This document shows, one piece after another, positions 15,272-22,213 of a stretch of DNA of 22,375 nt. The notes beneath the pieces were generated by a model. The model was not told where the DNA came from, made no database searches, and worked only from the letters and a program-made list of their open reading frames with translations. The position numbers and the translations under genes are program-made. The stretch is from Balneolaceae bacterium. GTDB taxonomy: Bacteria > Bacteroidota > Rhodothermia > Balneolales > Balneolaceae. The stretch covers positions 1-22,375 of the forward strand of contig JAASTO010000018.1 of NCBI GenBank assembly GCA_021767245.1, given 5' to 3'. Within the stretch, counting starts at the first letter, position 1. The number at the start of each line of letters is the position of its first letter.

Positions 15272-16078
15272 ATGAGAAGTATGAAGATCCATTTATTTAC
15301 AGCCTTATTCATCAGTTTCCTTTCAGTTCCATTATTGGCTCAAAATACGATCGAGGTACCGCTAAGTGATCCTGGAGAACCGGGTAAGCTAAGCATCAGT
15401 GCCATGTTTTCAGATGAGATCACGGTCAGAAGTCATGACCAGCAAAATGTGGTAATCAACTACAGCGGTGATGGAATTGAGGAAGAAAACAGTGAACCCA
15501 TGAAAAACGGAATGAAACGCATTTCCGGAGGGGGAATGGGTCTGGAAGTGGTTGAGAATAACAACGAAGTGGAGATCTCTACCGGACCATTTCCAACCAA
15601 TGATCTTGAAATGACCGTTTTTGTCCCCCGAAATTTTTCTATCAAACTAAGTACGGTGCAGGGAGATGTGCAGGTCTTTGGGGTGGAAGGAGAACTTGAG
15701 ATCAGCGCCGTAAATGGTGATATCGAACTGGGAGATATAAGCGGAACCGTGCTTGTAAATTCTGTGAATGGGGATATGAATGTGGACTTCAACGAAGTGA
15801 CTCCCGATTCACCCATGTCATTTACCGGGGTGAACGGAGATATGGAAATTGCTTTTCCGGCGGACGCCCGATTCACCGCTAAAATGAAAACCGAATGGGG
15901 TGATGTGTACACCAACTTTGATATGGATATTGATCGTGAAGGCAGCAAATCAGAATCAGACAGTGACGAAGGTTTTAAGATCGCGATCAACAAATGGATC
16001 ATCGGAAAAGTGAATGGCGGTGGTCCCGAATTTTTGTTTAAGACATTGCATGGGGATATCTCCATTCGAAAAAAATAA
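15272..16078 (+). CDS. Secreted DUF4097-like beta-rich protein, second paralogue
   Basis: 268 residues with a signal peptide ending L-L-A-Q-N. It repeats the same architecture as the preceding gene: S-T-V-Q-G-D-V-Q-V, S-A-V-N-G-D-I-E-L, N-S-V-N-G-D-M-N-V, T-G-V-N-G-D-M-E-I, and a C-terminal T-L-H-G-D-I-S-I-R-K-K. Both paralogues have a charged disordered insertion before the last rung, here S-K-S-E-S-D-S-D-E-G, and both finish G-G-P-x-x-L-x-x-x-L-x-G. This points to an old tandem duplication. A possible downstream start is ATG 15281. It lies 17 bases after its paralogue. Its stop codon merges into the A-tract of the second ECF promoter, so the DUF5916 gene can be transcribed separately. Confidence 0.82.
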   Translation: MRSMKIHLFTALFISFLSVPLLAQNTIEVPLSDPGEPGKLSISAMFSDEITVRSHDQQNVVINYSGDGIEEENSEPMKNGMKRISGGGMGLEVVENNNEVEISTGPFPTNDLEMTVFVPRNFSIKLSTVQGDVQVFGVEGELEISAVNGDIELGDISGTVLVNSVNGDMNVDFNEVTPDSPMSFTGVNGDMEIAFPADARFTAKMKTEWGDVYTNFDMDIDREGSKSESDSDEGFKIAINKWIIGKVNGGGPEFLFKTLHGDISIRKK

Positions 16079-16083
16079 AAAAA

Positions 16084-16115
16084 GTGTAACCATTCTTTGA
16101 GCGGTTCGTGTAAGA
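16084..16115 (+). promoter_or_regulatory. Predicted ECF-sigma promoter of the DUF5916 gene
   Basis: An A-tract (16077-16083), GTGTAACC (16084-16091), a 16-base spacer and GTGTAAGA (16108-16115). The two boxes and their spacing match those at 12953-12984 before the sigma gene, while the spacers differ, which argues that the boxes are the functional parts. The expected start of transcription is near 16119, leaving a leader of about 80 bases before the ATG at 16200. Confidence 0.72.
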
Positions 16116-16127
16116 CATAAACCAAAC

Positions 16128-16180
16128 TGAGGAGCCGTAACATTAAGCTACATAATGTGTTGCGGGGATAGGACTCCTTA
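16128..16180 (+). other. Potential leader hairpin upstream of the DUF5916 gene
   Basis: TGAGGAG (16128-16134) can pair with CTCCTTA (16174-16180) with one G-U pair. Inside it ACATTA (16140-16145) pairs with TAATGT (16153-16158). The hairpin would lie in the 5' leader and end 19 bases before the start codon. It contains the only purine-rich Shine-Dalgarno-like runs of the leader (GAGGAG, GGGGATAGG). Chance pairing is possible. Confidence 0.3.
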
Positions 16181-16199
16181 TCAATTAAATAAAAAAACT

Positions 16200-18914
16200 A
16201 TGAGATTCGTATGTCTAACCCTGGGATTGCTGTGTCTTGCAGCCGGAGCAAACGCCCAGAATTCTTATCAAAGTAATAAAGTAATGGATGCACTAAAGGA
16301 GCAAAATATCCGCTCAGGCAGAGTGGCTTCTCCATCGCTAACCGCTTTTAGATTAGCAGATCACAGTGATCTTCAACTGGATGGATTGGTCAATGAAAGT
16401 GTTTGGAATGAGATTCCTACAGCCACACAATTCACCCAGAGGTCTCCCAATGACGGGGCAACCGCCACACAGCGTACGGAAGGCCGGATCCTGTACACAA
16501 ATTCACATATCTATGTGGGTATCAAAGCTTTTGATTCTGCACCGGATTCCATAGTGGCCCCTCTCTTCAGACGCGATGGAACTGAAATGAGCGATTGGGT
16601 TACTGTTGGATTTGACAGTTATAATGATAAGCGAACAGCCTTCATTTTTGCGGTGAACCCGCGGGGGGTGCAAAGAGATTTCATGATCATCAACGATACC
16701 AACGAAGATGATACCTGGGATGCTGTTTGGGAGGCAAAAGCTCAAATTACAGACTATGGCTGGTCTGTAGAAATGAAGATCCCGTTGTCTCAGCTAAGGT
16801 TCAACTCAAAAGCTGATGAGCAGACCTGGGGAATTAATTTTCAGCGCAGTATCGCAAGAACCGGTGAAGAATTATTCTGGAAACCTACTTCACAGAATGC
16901 CTCTGGTATCGTATCAAATTTTGGTGATCTGAAAGGTATCAAACAACTTTCAGAACCAAGACGACTTGAGATCATGCCTTATGTGTCAGCTGATTTTACG
17001 CGCGTGCCGGATCAAACAACCTTAGATCCTTATTATCAGCGAAATGACTTTTCGGGAAGGGTAGGTGCCGACGTTAAATACGGTATTACTTCCGATCTGA
17101 CACTTTCTGCGACGATTAACCCTGATTTTGGTCAGGTAGAGGCAGATCCGGCTGTCATCAATTTAACTGCCAATGAAAATTTCTATTCCGAACGTCGACC
17201 ATTCTTTTTAGAGGGGAGGGATATCTTTCAGTTTGGTGAAACCAAAACCTTTATCAGATATAATTCACCGACACCATTTTACTCCAGAAGGATCGGTCGT
17301 TCTCCACAAGGGTCGCCAAATAGGGCAGGTGTGGATTCTGAGTACAGTACCATGCCGGACCTGACGACCATTGCCACGGCTGCAAAACTAAGCGGGAAGA
17401 CCAAGAACGGTTGGTCCATCGGATTGATGGATGCCTACACGCTTCAGGAGAATGCAGAATTTACCTTGCAAAACGGGAATGACGGATCACTGGCAGTTGA
17501 ACCGGCAACTAACTATCTGGTAGGACGGGCTAAGAAAGATTTCAACAATGGTAACACGTATTTAGGTGGATTTGCCACAGCCGTGAACCGATCTCTGGAT
17601 GGTCGCTATTTTGAGGATTTTCTGCATAGTTCCGCTTATGTCGGTGGCCTGGATTATGAACACCAATTTGCTGACCAGAATTGGGTGGCGAGTGGAGCGT
17701 TTTCAATGAGCAGCGTTCACGGTAGCAGTGAAGCAATAGCAAGGACGCAACAGTCTCCGGTAAGGTATTTTAACAGAATTGATTCTGACGTGCTTACAGT
17801 AGATCCGGCGAAAACCTCTTTACAAGGATTCTCAACGGAAATGAGTATCAAAAAGCAGGGGGGTGATGATAATTGGCTGGCAGCTTTGACCTACTCCCAA
17901 ACCTCACCGGGTTACGAGATCAATGATCTTGGGTTCCAGACACGTGCCGACCTGAAGTGGGCTGGTGGAGTATTAGTATATCGTGAGATCGATCCAAAAT
18001 ATGTCAGGTATTACGAGTTCTTTGCAGGCTACGATTCAGGATGGAATTACGATGGTGATCAGATTCGCAACAGTGTGTTGAATGGGGGTTATATCTCGTT
18101 CAATAATCAGTGGTCATTCAATTATAACTTCGGGTATAATTTCAAGCAATATTACGACCGCTTAAGCCGTGGTGGACCGGTTTTGGAACGCCCTAAAGAT
18201 TGGAACCTGATCGCAAACATTAACACCGATCGTAGCAAAGATATCAGTTTCAATGTGGGAGGAAATCTGCGCAGAGAAGTAGCCGGAGAATTTGATAATG
18301 CCGTTTGGTTGAATGTAAGATACCGTCCCACCAGTAATATTCAGCTTAGTTTTGGTCCGGAGTACAGAAATCAGGTGGATATCGATCAGTACATAACAGC
18401 GGTTGAGGATGTTAATGCAACGCATACCTATGGAAGCCGATACGTGTTCTCAGACATAGAGCAACACACGGTAAGTGCTAACCTGCGCTTGAACTGGACC
18501 TTTAGCCCAACCATGAGTCTTCAGACCTACATCAGGCCGTTTGTATCCACCGGTGATTTTTCACGATTCAAGGAGGTAGCCGAACCTTATACCTACCATT
18601 ATGATGTATATGGAGAAGATCTGGGAACTATTTCTGAACAAAATGGAAATTACACGGTTGATCCTGATGGAGGCGGAAGTTCATCCCCGTTTACTTTTTC
18701 TGACCCGGACTTCAATTTCAGGTCACTTCAGGGTAATGCCGTATTCAGATGGGAATATATGCCCGGTTCAACCCTCTATTTTGTATGGCAGCAACAGCGA
18801 GAAGACTATTCAAGGATCGGCGCTTTTGATCTTGGCGATCAGCTGAACGATATCTTTGATGCCAAGCCAACCAATATTTTCCTCATCAAGCTGAGTTATT
18901 GGTTTGGAAGCTGA
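16200..18914 (+). CDS. DUF5916 outer-membrane beta-barrel protein with carbohydrate-binding-like domain
   Basis: 904 residues. A signal peptide (R-F-V-C-L-T-L-G-L-L-C-L-A-A-G-A-N-A-Q) is followed by a CBM9/DOMON-like beta-sandwich at about 45-240 (L-D-G-L-V-N-E-S-V-W, V-G-I-K-A-F-D, V-E-M-K-I-P-L-S-Q-L). Next comes the DUF5916 hallmark N-P-D-F-G-Q-V-E-A-D-P-A-V-I-N-L-T at about 306-322, with R-R-P-F-F-L-E-G just after. The remainder alternates aromatic-rich strands and ends Y-W-F-G-S, as expected of an outer-membrane barrel. The family's role is unknown; the N-terminal domain suggests glycan or ligand binding. I chose ATG 16200 because it opens the signal peptide; an ATG at 16155 would add an unlikely 15 residues. 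It is last in the sigma regulon with its own ECF promoter, and a strong terminator follows. Confidence 0.92.
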   Translation: MRFVCLTLGLLCLAAGANAQNSYQSNKVMDALKEQNIRSGRVASPSLTAFRLADHSDLQLDGLVNESVWNEIPTATQFTQRSPNDGATATQRTEGRILYTNSHIYVGIKAFDSAPDSIVAPLFRRDGTEMSDWVTVGFDSYNDKRTAFIFAVNPRGVQRDFMIINDTNEDDTWDAVWEAKAQITDYGWSVEMKIPLSQLRFNSKADEQTWGINFQRSIARTGEELFWKPTSQNASGIVSNFGDLKGIKQLSEPRRLEIMPYVSADFTRVPDQTTLDPYYQRNDFSGRVGADVKYGITSDLTLSATINPDFGQVEADPAVINLTANENFYSERRPFFLEGRDIFQFGETKTFIRYNSPTPFYSRRIGRSPQGSPNRAGVDSEYSTMPDLTTIATAAKLSGKTKNGWSIGLMDAYTLQENAEFTLQNGNDGSLAVEPATNYLVGRAKKDFNNGNTYLGGFATAVNRSLDGRYFEDFLHSSAYVGGLDYEHQFADQNWVASGAFSMSSVHGSSEAIARTQQSPVRYFNRIDSDVLTVDPAKTSLQGFSTEMSIKKQGGDDNWLAALTYSQTSPGYEINDLGFQTRADLKWAGGVLVYREIDPKYVRYYEFFAGYDSGWNYDGDQIRNSVLNGGYISFNNQWSFNYNFGYNFKQYYDRLSRGGPVLERPKDWNLIANINTDRSKDISFNVGGNLRREVAGEFDNAVWLNVRYRPTSNIQLSFGPEYRNQVDIDQYITAVEDVNATHTYGSRYVFSDIEQHTVSANLRLNWTFSPTMSLQTYIRPFVSTGDFSRFKEVAEPYTYHYDVYGEDLGTISEQNGNYTVDPDGGGSSSPFTFSDPDFNFRSLQGNAVFRWEYMPGSTLYFVWQQQREDYSRIGAFDLGDQLNDIFDAKPTNIFLIKLSYWFGS

Positions 18915-18943
18915 TGGATTCGACTGAAAAAATAAAGAAATTA

Positions 18944-18973
18944 AAAAAGGGCATGTATAAGCATGCCCTTTTT
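18944..18973. terminator. Bidirectional intrinsic terminator
   Basis: AAAAAGGGCATG (18944-18955), loop TATAAG, CATGCCCTTTTT (18962-18973). The perfect 12-base stem with an A-run on one side and a T-run on the other serves both the plus-strand DUF5916 gene (stop at 18914) and the minus-strand DUF2892 gene (stop at 19000). Confidence 0.9.
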
Positions 18974-18999
18974 AATGTGATCAAATTTAGATGCTTTGT

Positions 19000-19206
19000 T
19001 TAGGCGTCCGTTTTGCAGGTACTTAATCCAAAAGGCGCATAAAGCGGACAGAAGTTGATCAGACTTGTCAGTACAAATACACCGGCCAGTACCAGCAATA
19101 CAATACCGAGAGTTCCGGTTACGGTTCCTGTAAAGTAGAGTATTACAAAAATTGCTGCGAGAATAAATCGAATGATCTTGTCAGTAGAGCCCATGTTCTT
19201 TTTCAT
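19000..19206 (-). CDS. DUF2892 (YgaP-type) small inner-membrane protein
   Basis: 68 residues. It has the typical DUF2892 form: a short N-terminus M-G-S-T-D-K-I-I-R, two transmembrane helices (about 11-27 and 31-48), then N-F-C-P-L-Y-A-P-F-G-L-S-T-C. In this family the C-P-L-Y segment is conserved, and relatives are fused to rhodanese domains (E. coli YgaP) or free-standing as here. The function of free-standing members is unknown. The start is supported by GAGG about five bases upstream. An even smaller membrane ORF lies 23 bases upstream in the same direction, so the two probably share a transcript that ends at the bidirectional terminator. Confidence 0.9.
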   Translation of the reverse strand: MKKNMGSTDKIIRFILAAIFVILYFTGTVTGTLGIVLLVLAGVFVLTSLINFCPLYAPFGLSTCKTDA

Positions 19207-19229
19207 AGTAACCTCATCTTATTTTAGGA

Positions 19230-19319
19230 TTAAAAGAGCCATTCAAATAAATAAACCAAACCGGTAATTATCAGAATACACAGTACACAAACGCCGATGA
19301 ATTTTAGTATTTTATCCAT
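19230..19319 (-). CDS. 29-residue single-span membrane microprotein
   Basis: The minus strand from ATG 19319 to TAA 19230 encodes M-D-K-I-L-K-F-I-G-V-C-V-L-C-I-L-I-I and continues through a hydrophobic stretch to end E-W-L-F. It has a basic amino end, one helix of about 20 hydrophobic residues with two cysteines, and an acidic/aromatic tail, an organised layout for so short a frame. It precedes the DUF2892 gene by 23 bases. No Shine-Dalgarno sequence is visible, which is common in this lineage. I do not know a family. It may be a partner of the DUF2892 protein or simply a chance frame. Confidence 0.5.
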   Translation of the reverse strand: MDKILKFIGVCVLCILIITGLVYLFEWLF

Positions 19320-19401
19320 GCAATAAATACGTTTTGCAGCAGTTTAGTAAATTTCACTCGAATACGCTCAATTTTAAATAATTATTTATCATTAAGAAAT
19401 A

Positions 19402-20097
19402 ATGAATACACATCAGTTAACAGCAGAACAGGTAAAATCGATTCAGGCTACCTTTATTAATAAAGTGTATGGCTGGATGGCTCTTGCATTGGCCATAACA
19501 GGCTTTGTAGCCCTTAGAGTAGCGAGTACGGAGTCGTTGGTTAATGCGATCGCAAGTAATCAGATCTTGTTTTTTGGTATCATTTTAGCAGAACTTGGAT
19601 TAGTGATCTGGCTTTCCAGCGCCATTGAGAGTATGAATGCCACACGGGCAATCACCTTGTTTTTACTATATTCGGCTTTGAATGGGCTCACCTTTTCTGT
19701 TCTTTTTCTGATCTATACTCAGGCTTCCATTGCTTCCACCTTTTTTGTGACTGCCGGAACCTTTGGAGTGATGAGTGCCTATGGGTACTTCACAAAAACG
19801 GATCTTTCCAGCTGGGGTAACATTCTGTTTATGGGATTGATCGGTATCATCATTGCCAGCGTAGTCAATATTTTCTGGCACAGTGAGATCCTGTACTGGG
19901 CGGTTACCTACATTGGAGTACTGGTATTTGTGGGACTTACAGCCTACGATACTCAAAAGATCAAACGCATGAGTCTTGAGATGGATGTGGAATCAGAGGA
20001 GGGAAGTAAGGGTGCGATCATGGGTGCTCTGGCTTTATACCTTGATTTCATCAATATGTTTATTTTCATGTTGCGCATTTTTGGGGATCGGAGATAG
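19402..20097 (+). CDS. Bax inhibitor-1 / YccA family membrane protein
   Basis: 231 residues with seven predicted membrane spans, the standard BI-1/YccA (TMBIM) layout. Visible family features: the N-terminal F-I-N-K-V-Y-G-W-M-A-L-A-L, N-G-L-T-F-S in the third span, G-Y-F-T-K-T-D-L-S-S-W-G after the fourth, L-T-A-Y-D-T-Q-K-I-K with its conserved Asp, and the C-terminal G-A-L-A-L-Y-L-D-F-I-N-M-F. Bacterial homologues such as BsYetJ act as pH-sensitive calcium leak channels, and E. coli YccA interacts with the FtsH protease; which applies here cannot be told. It is transcribed alone: a divergent small membrane gene lies upstream and a strong terminator downstream. Confidence 0.95.
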   Translation: MNTHQLTAEQVKSIQATFINKVYGWMALALAITGFVALRVASTESLVNAIASNQILFFGIILAELGLVIWLSSAIESMNATRAITLFLLYSALNGLTFSVLFLIYTQASIASTFFVTAGTFGVMSAYGYFTKTDLSSWGNILFMGLIGIIIASVVNIFWHSEILYWAVTYIGVLVFVGLTAYDTQKIKRMSLEMDVESEEGSKGAIMGALALYLDFINMFIFMLRIFGDRR

Positions 20098-20125
20098 TTA
20101 ACATTAAGTGATATTTTATTTACTC

Positions 20126-20158
20126 AAGCTCCTGTTTTTTTAAGCAGGAGCTTTTTTT
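20126..20158 (+). terminator. Intrinsic terminator of the BI-1 family gene
   Basis: AAGCTCCTG (20126-20134), a T-rich loop of ten bases, CAGGAGCTT (20145-20153), continuing in a T-run to 20158. A classic rho-independent terminator located 28 bases after the stop codon. Confidence 0.92.
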
Positions 20159-20206
20159 ATGGATTGAATTTTGATTGTAATTTGTATGGATGATAAATCA
20201 ATCACT

Positions 20207-20461
20207 ATGAAAACATCTAAAAAACTAACCGAAGCTGATAAAAGCCGGATCATTGAGATGGCATGGGAAGACCGTACTCCCTTTGAAGCTATTGAATTTC
20301 AGTTCGGTCTGAATGAAGAAGAAACCATAGAGCTGATGCGTTCCGAATTGAAAGGATCCAGTTTTAAAATGTGGAGGAAAAGGGTAAGCGGCCGAAATAC
20401 TAAACACCGGATGAAAAGAAAAAGCGGGGTAGATCGGTTTATGAGTCCCAAAAAATACTGA
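20207..20461 (+). CDS. TIGR03643 / DUF2805 family protein
   Basis: 84 residues from ATG 20207. The sequence R-I-I-E-M-A-W-E-D-R-T-P-F-E-A-I-E-F-Q-F-G-L matches the start of DUF2805/TIGR03643 proteins, followed by E-L-M-R and the basic tail M-W-R-K-R-V-S-G-R-x-T-K-H-R. The family is small, cytoplasmic and of unknown function. It looks like a helix-turn-helix (E-E-T-I-E-L-M-R as second helix) with a strongly basic C-terminus, so nucleic acid binding is conceivable. The frame stays open up to a TTG at 20171 and an ATG at 20186, but those residues are not family-like. Relatives are sometimes found next to photolyase/cryptochrome genes; none is here. Confidence 0.9.
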   Translation: MKTSKKLTEADKSRIIEMAWEDRTPFEAIEFQFGLNEEETIELMRSELKGSSFKMWRKRVSGRNTKHRMKRKSGVDRFMSPKKY

Positions 20462-20482
20462 AACCGATTGGTTTCTTGTGAT
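20460..20482 (+). terminator. Weak hairpin at the end of the DUF2805 gene
   Basis: GAAACC (20460-20465), loop GATT, GGTTTC (20470-20475). A T-run begins only several bases later (20482 onward). It starts within the stop codon. The six-base stem and the displaced T-run make it a poor but possible terminator. Confidence 0.3.
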
Positions 20483-20507
20483 TTTTTTAAAGAGAACTAT
20501 AATGCCG

Positions 20508-20526
20508 TCATCAATTTTTTTGATGA
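20508..20526. repeat. Short perfect inverted repeat upstream of the MerC-domain gene
   Basis: TCATCAA (20508-20514), five T, TTGATGA (20520-20526). It sits about 32 bases upstream of a candidate promoter box, where an operator would be expected, but an A/T-rich hairpin of this size could be accidental. Confidence 0.3.
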
Positions 20527-20557
20527 TTAAATTCTCATAGCTGTTATTAAATTTTTT

Positions 20558-20565
20558 TACCTTTG
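20558..20565 (+). promoter_or_regulatory. Candidate Bacteroidota-type -7 box for the MerC-domain gene
   Basis: TACCTTTG matches TAnnTTTG and lies 40 bases before the ATG at 20606, nearly the same distance as the TACATTTG box before thrC. A -33 TTG box is not apparent, so this stays tentative. Confidence 0.38.
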
Positions 20566-20605
20566 GGGTCTGTTTAAAAAAAGATAATCTTACTGCTCAA
20601 AGCTG

Positions 20606-20995
20606 ATGAGTAACAATCACCAAAATGACAACAAAGGTTTCTGGGACCGCCTCGGTATAGGACTTTCCGGATTATGTGCTATTCATTGTTTACTGGTTCC
20701 GGTATTTGTATCACTCATTCCACTTTGGCCGGCACTGGATGACTTTCACGAGTACACTCACCTGGTGTTTTTTCTGGCCATTGCACCTGCTGTTATATTA
20801 TCTGTTAAGAATCGGAAGGACCTTAAATCAATTTCCGGCTATTTGTTTTTGGGGTTGACGATCATCTTTTTTGCCTGGCTGTTTAATGACACCTTGGGCG
20901 ACTATGGTGAAGCCGGGGTGACTCTCATTGGCAGTTTGCTACTGATACGTGGACACTGGCTGAACTACAAGAAAAAAATGGGTTTTAGTTCGTAG
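20606..20995 (+). CDS. MerC-domain membrane protein
   Basis: 129 residues with about four membrane spans. The N-terminal D-R-L-G-I-G-L-S-G-L-C-A-I-H-C (residues 14-28) is the MerC signature, with Cys24 and Cys28 in the first span. In mercury-resistance operons MerC imports Hg(II) using this pair and a second C-terminal pair; the second pair is missing here, as in most chromosomal MerC-domain proteins of Bacteroidota. No merA, merR or merP is nearby, so mercury transport should not be assumed; another soft metal or a house-keeping role is possible. It overlaps the oppositely oriented flavoprotein gene by 11 bases at their 3' ends. Confidence 0.88.
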   Translation: MSNNHQNDNKGFWDRLGIGLSGLCAIHCLLVPVFVSLIPLWPALDDFHEYTHLVFFLAIAPAVILSVKNRKDLKSISGYLFLGLTIIFFAWLFNDTLGDYGEAGVTLIGSLLLIRGHWLNYKKKMGFSS

Positions 20996-22100
20996 CTACC
21001 TTCAAAAGTTCTGTAACCCGGTGAGCACATCCCCAGCTTAGGGTAACGCCGGCACCTCCGTGACCATAGTTATGTATCACCAACTTGTTACCGACCTCTT
21101 CTGCTTCCAGCCTTAATCCATCCTCATGGGAACGGGTGAACCGATACCCAACCTTTGATCGCATTTTAGATTTTGGAGGAAGGGTATATCCAAAAGAGTG
21201 GTTCAATATGGCTGAATGTAATTCCAGGATCTGAGCAGGCACTTTCAGGTTATCAACTAATATGACCGGATCCTGAGATTCTTCGCCTATCCACTTTCCA
21301 TCGCTGTCAAAAGTTCCCTTCTGTCGGCTGCCTCCAAGTACTAATCCATCTTTTCTGGAATAGCAGTACACATCCTGCTCTATGCCATTCTCACTCTGAT
21401 ACACCTCTTTCCCAGGTGAAAAATTATAGGAGATCACCTTTCCCTGCAGATCCCGTACAGCAGGTGCACACGGTAGGTTTAAGAGATGCCCACGGTGCAG
21501 GATCTGTTCTGAGGTATCCTCAAACAGTTTCAGGCTGCCGATCTCCGTGCAGTTTATGATGATATCGTATGGCAACTCCCTAATGTCATCAGGTGAAAGA
21601 GTTCTGATCTCAAATCCCTTGACCTTTTCCAGTGTGTTTCGGATGAGTGTGGGAAAGTAGAGGGGCCAATCGGCAAAGTAAGCCAAATAACGCCACCCGG
21701 CTGCTGCAGGATAATCCGGATGATCGGGATAAAATTCGTTTTTAAAATCATCAAACTCCTCAAATTGATTCATGGTTTTGGCATATACTGGAACGGATAC
21801 AGGGTGAGAGAAAAGTTCAAAATGCCGGGTAGTGGTTACGCCCGGAAACTGATTGTCGTGTAATTTCCCGAATCGATCTTTGCTGAACCTGAAGATTTCA
21901 CTGAGCTTATCTGAGTAGACAGAATGGGGAATGATTGAAGCGGCCGGGAAAGAACTTGAGAATTCCGGACGAAGAGTGGCTGTTCGTGGATCATCTCTCG
22001 TGATAATACAGACAGAATATCCTGAATCTGACAAATAAGAGGCCGTGCTTAAACCACTCACACCTGCCCCAAGCACACATATATTCTTATTGTTGAGCAT
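20985..22100 (-). CDS. D-amino-acid-oxidase-like FAD-dependent oxidoreductase
   Basis: 371 residues. The N-terminal FAD-binding Rossmann motif is G-A-G-V-S-G-L-S (11-18). The C-terminal region carries V-L-G-G-S-R-Q-K-G, V-G-Y-R-F-T-R (317-323) and H-N-Y-G-H-G-G-A-G-V-T-L-S-W-G-C-A (343-359). The last block is the D-amino-acid oxidase / D-aspartate oxidase signature, and an Arg in the block before it should bind the substrate carboxylate. The family oxidises D-amino acids to 2-oxo acids with release of ammonia and hydrogen peroxide; the substrate cannot be read from the sequence. The start ATG at 22100 directly precedes the Rossmann motif. The stop overlaps the merC end by 11 bases in convergent orientation, so both transcripts share complementary 3' ends. 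Confidence 0.92.
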   Translation of the reverse strand: MLNNKNICVLGAGVSGLSTASYLSDSGYSVCIITRDDPRTATLRPEFSSSFPAASIIPHSVYSDKLSEIFRFSKDRFGKLHDNQFPGVTTTRHFELFSHPVSVPVYAKTMNQFEEFDDFKNEFYPDHPDYPAAAGWRYLAYFADWPLYFPTLIRNTLEKVKGFEIRTLSPDDIRELPYDIIINCTEIGSLKLFEDTSEQILHRGHLLNLPCAPAVRDLQGKVISYNFSPGKEVYQSENGIEQDVYCYSRKDGLVLGGSRQKGTFDSDGKWIGEESQDPVILVDNLKVPAQILELHSAILNHSFGYTLPPKSKMRSKVGYRFTRSHEDGLRLEAEEVGNKLVIHNYGHGGAGVTLSWGCAHRVTELLKVATN

Positions 22101-22213
22101 AGTAAAATATAGGATCTTTTCATTTTAAAGACTTATTGAATATAGGGTCTCGAAAGTTGTATGAGCGCCGGTATTTTGGTACTTTAGACTATCATCAATC
22201 AGGTACTTAAGGC

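Noticed and set aside
15460..16143. Long 227-codon open frame on the minus strand opposite the second DUF4097 gene
   Set aside because: It is the antisense image of the DUF4097 ladder: its repeated I-S-P-F-T is simply the complement of the V-N-G-D-I codons. The plus-strand gene has a signal peptide and an operon context.
20606..20995. Mercury-resistance locus
   Set aside because: Only a MerC-domain protein is present, lacking the second cysteine pair; no merR, merA, merT or merP is nearby.
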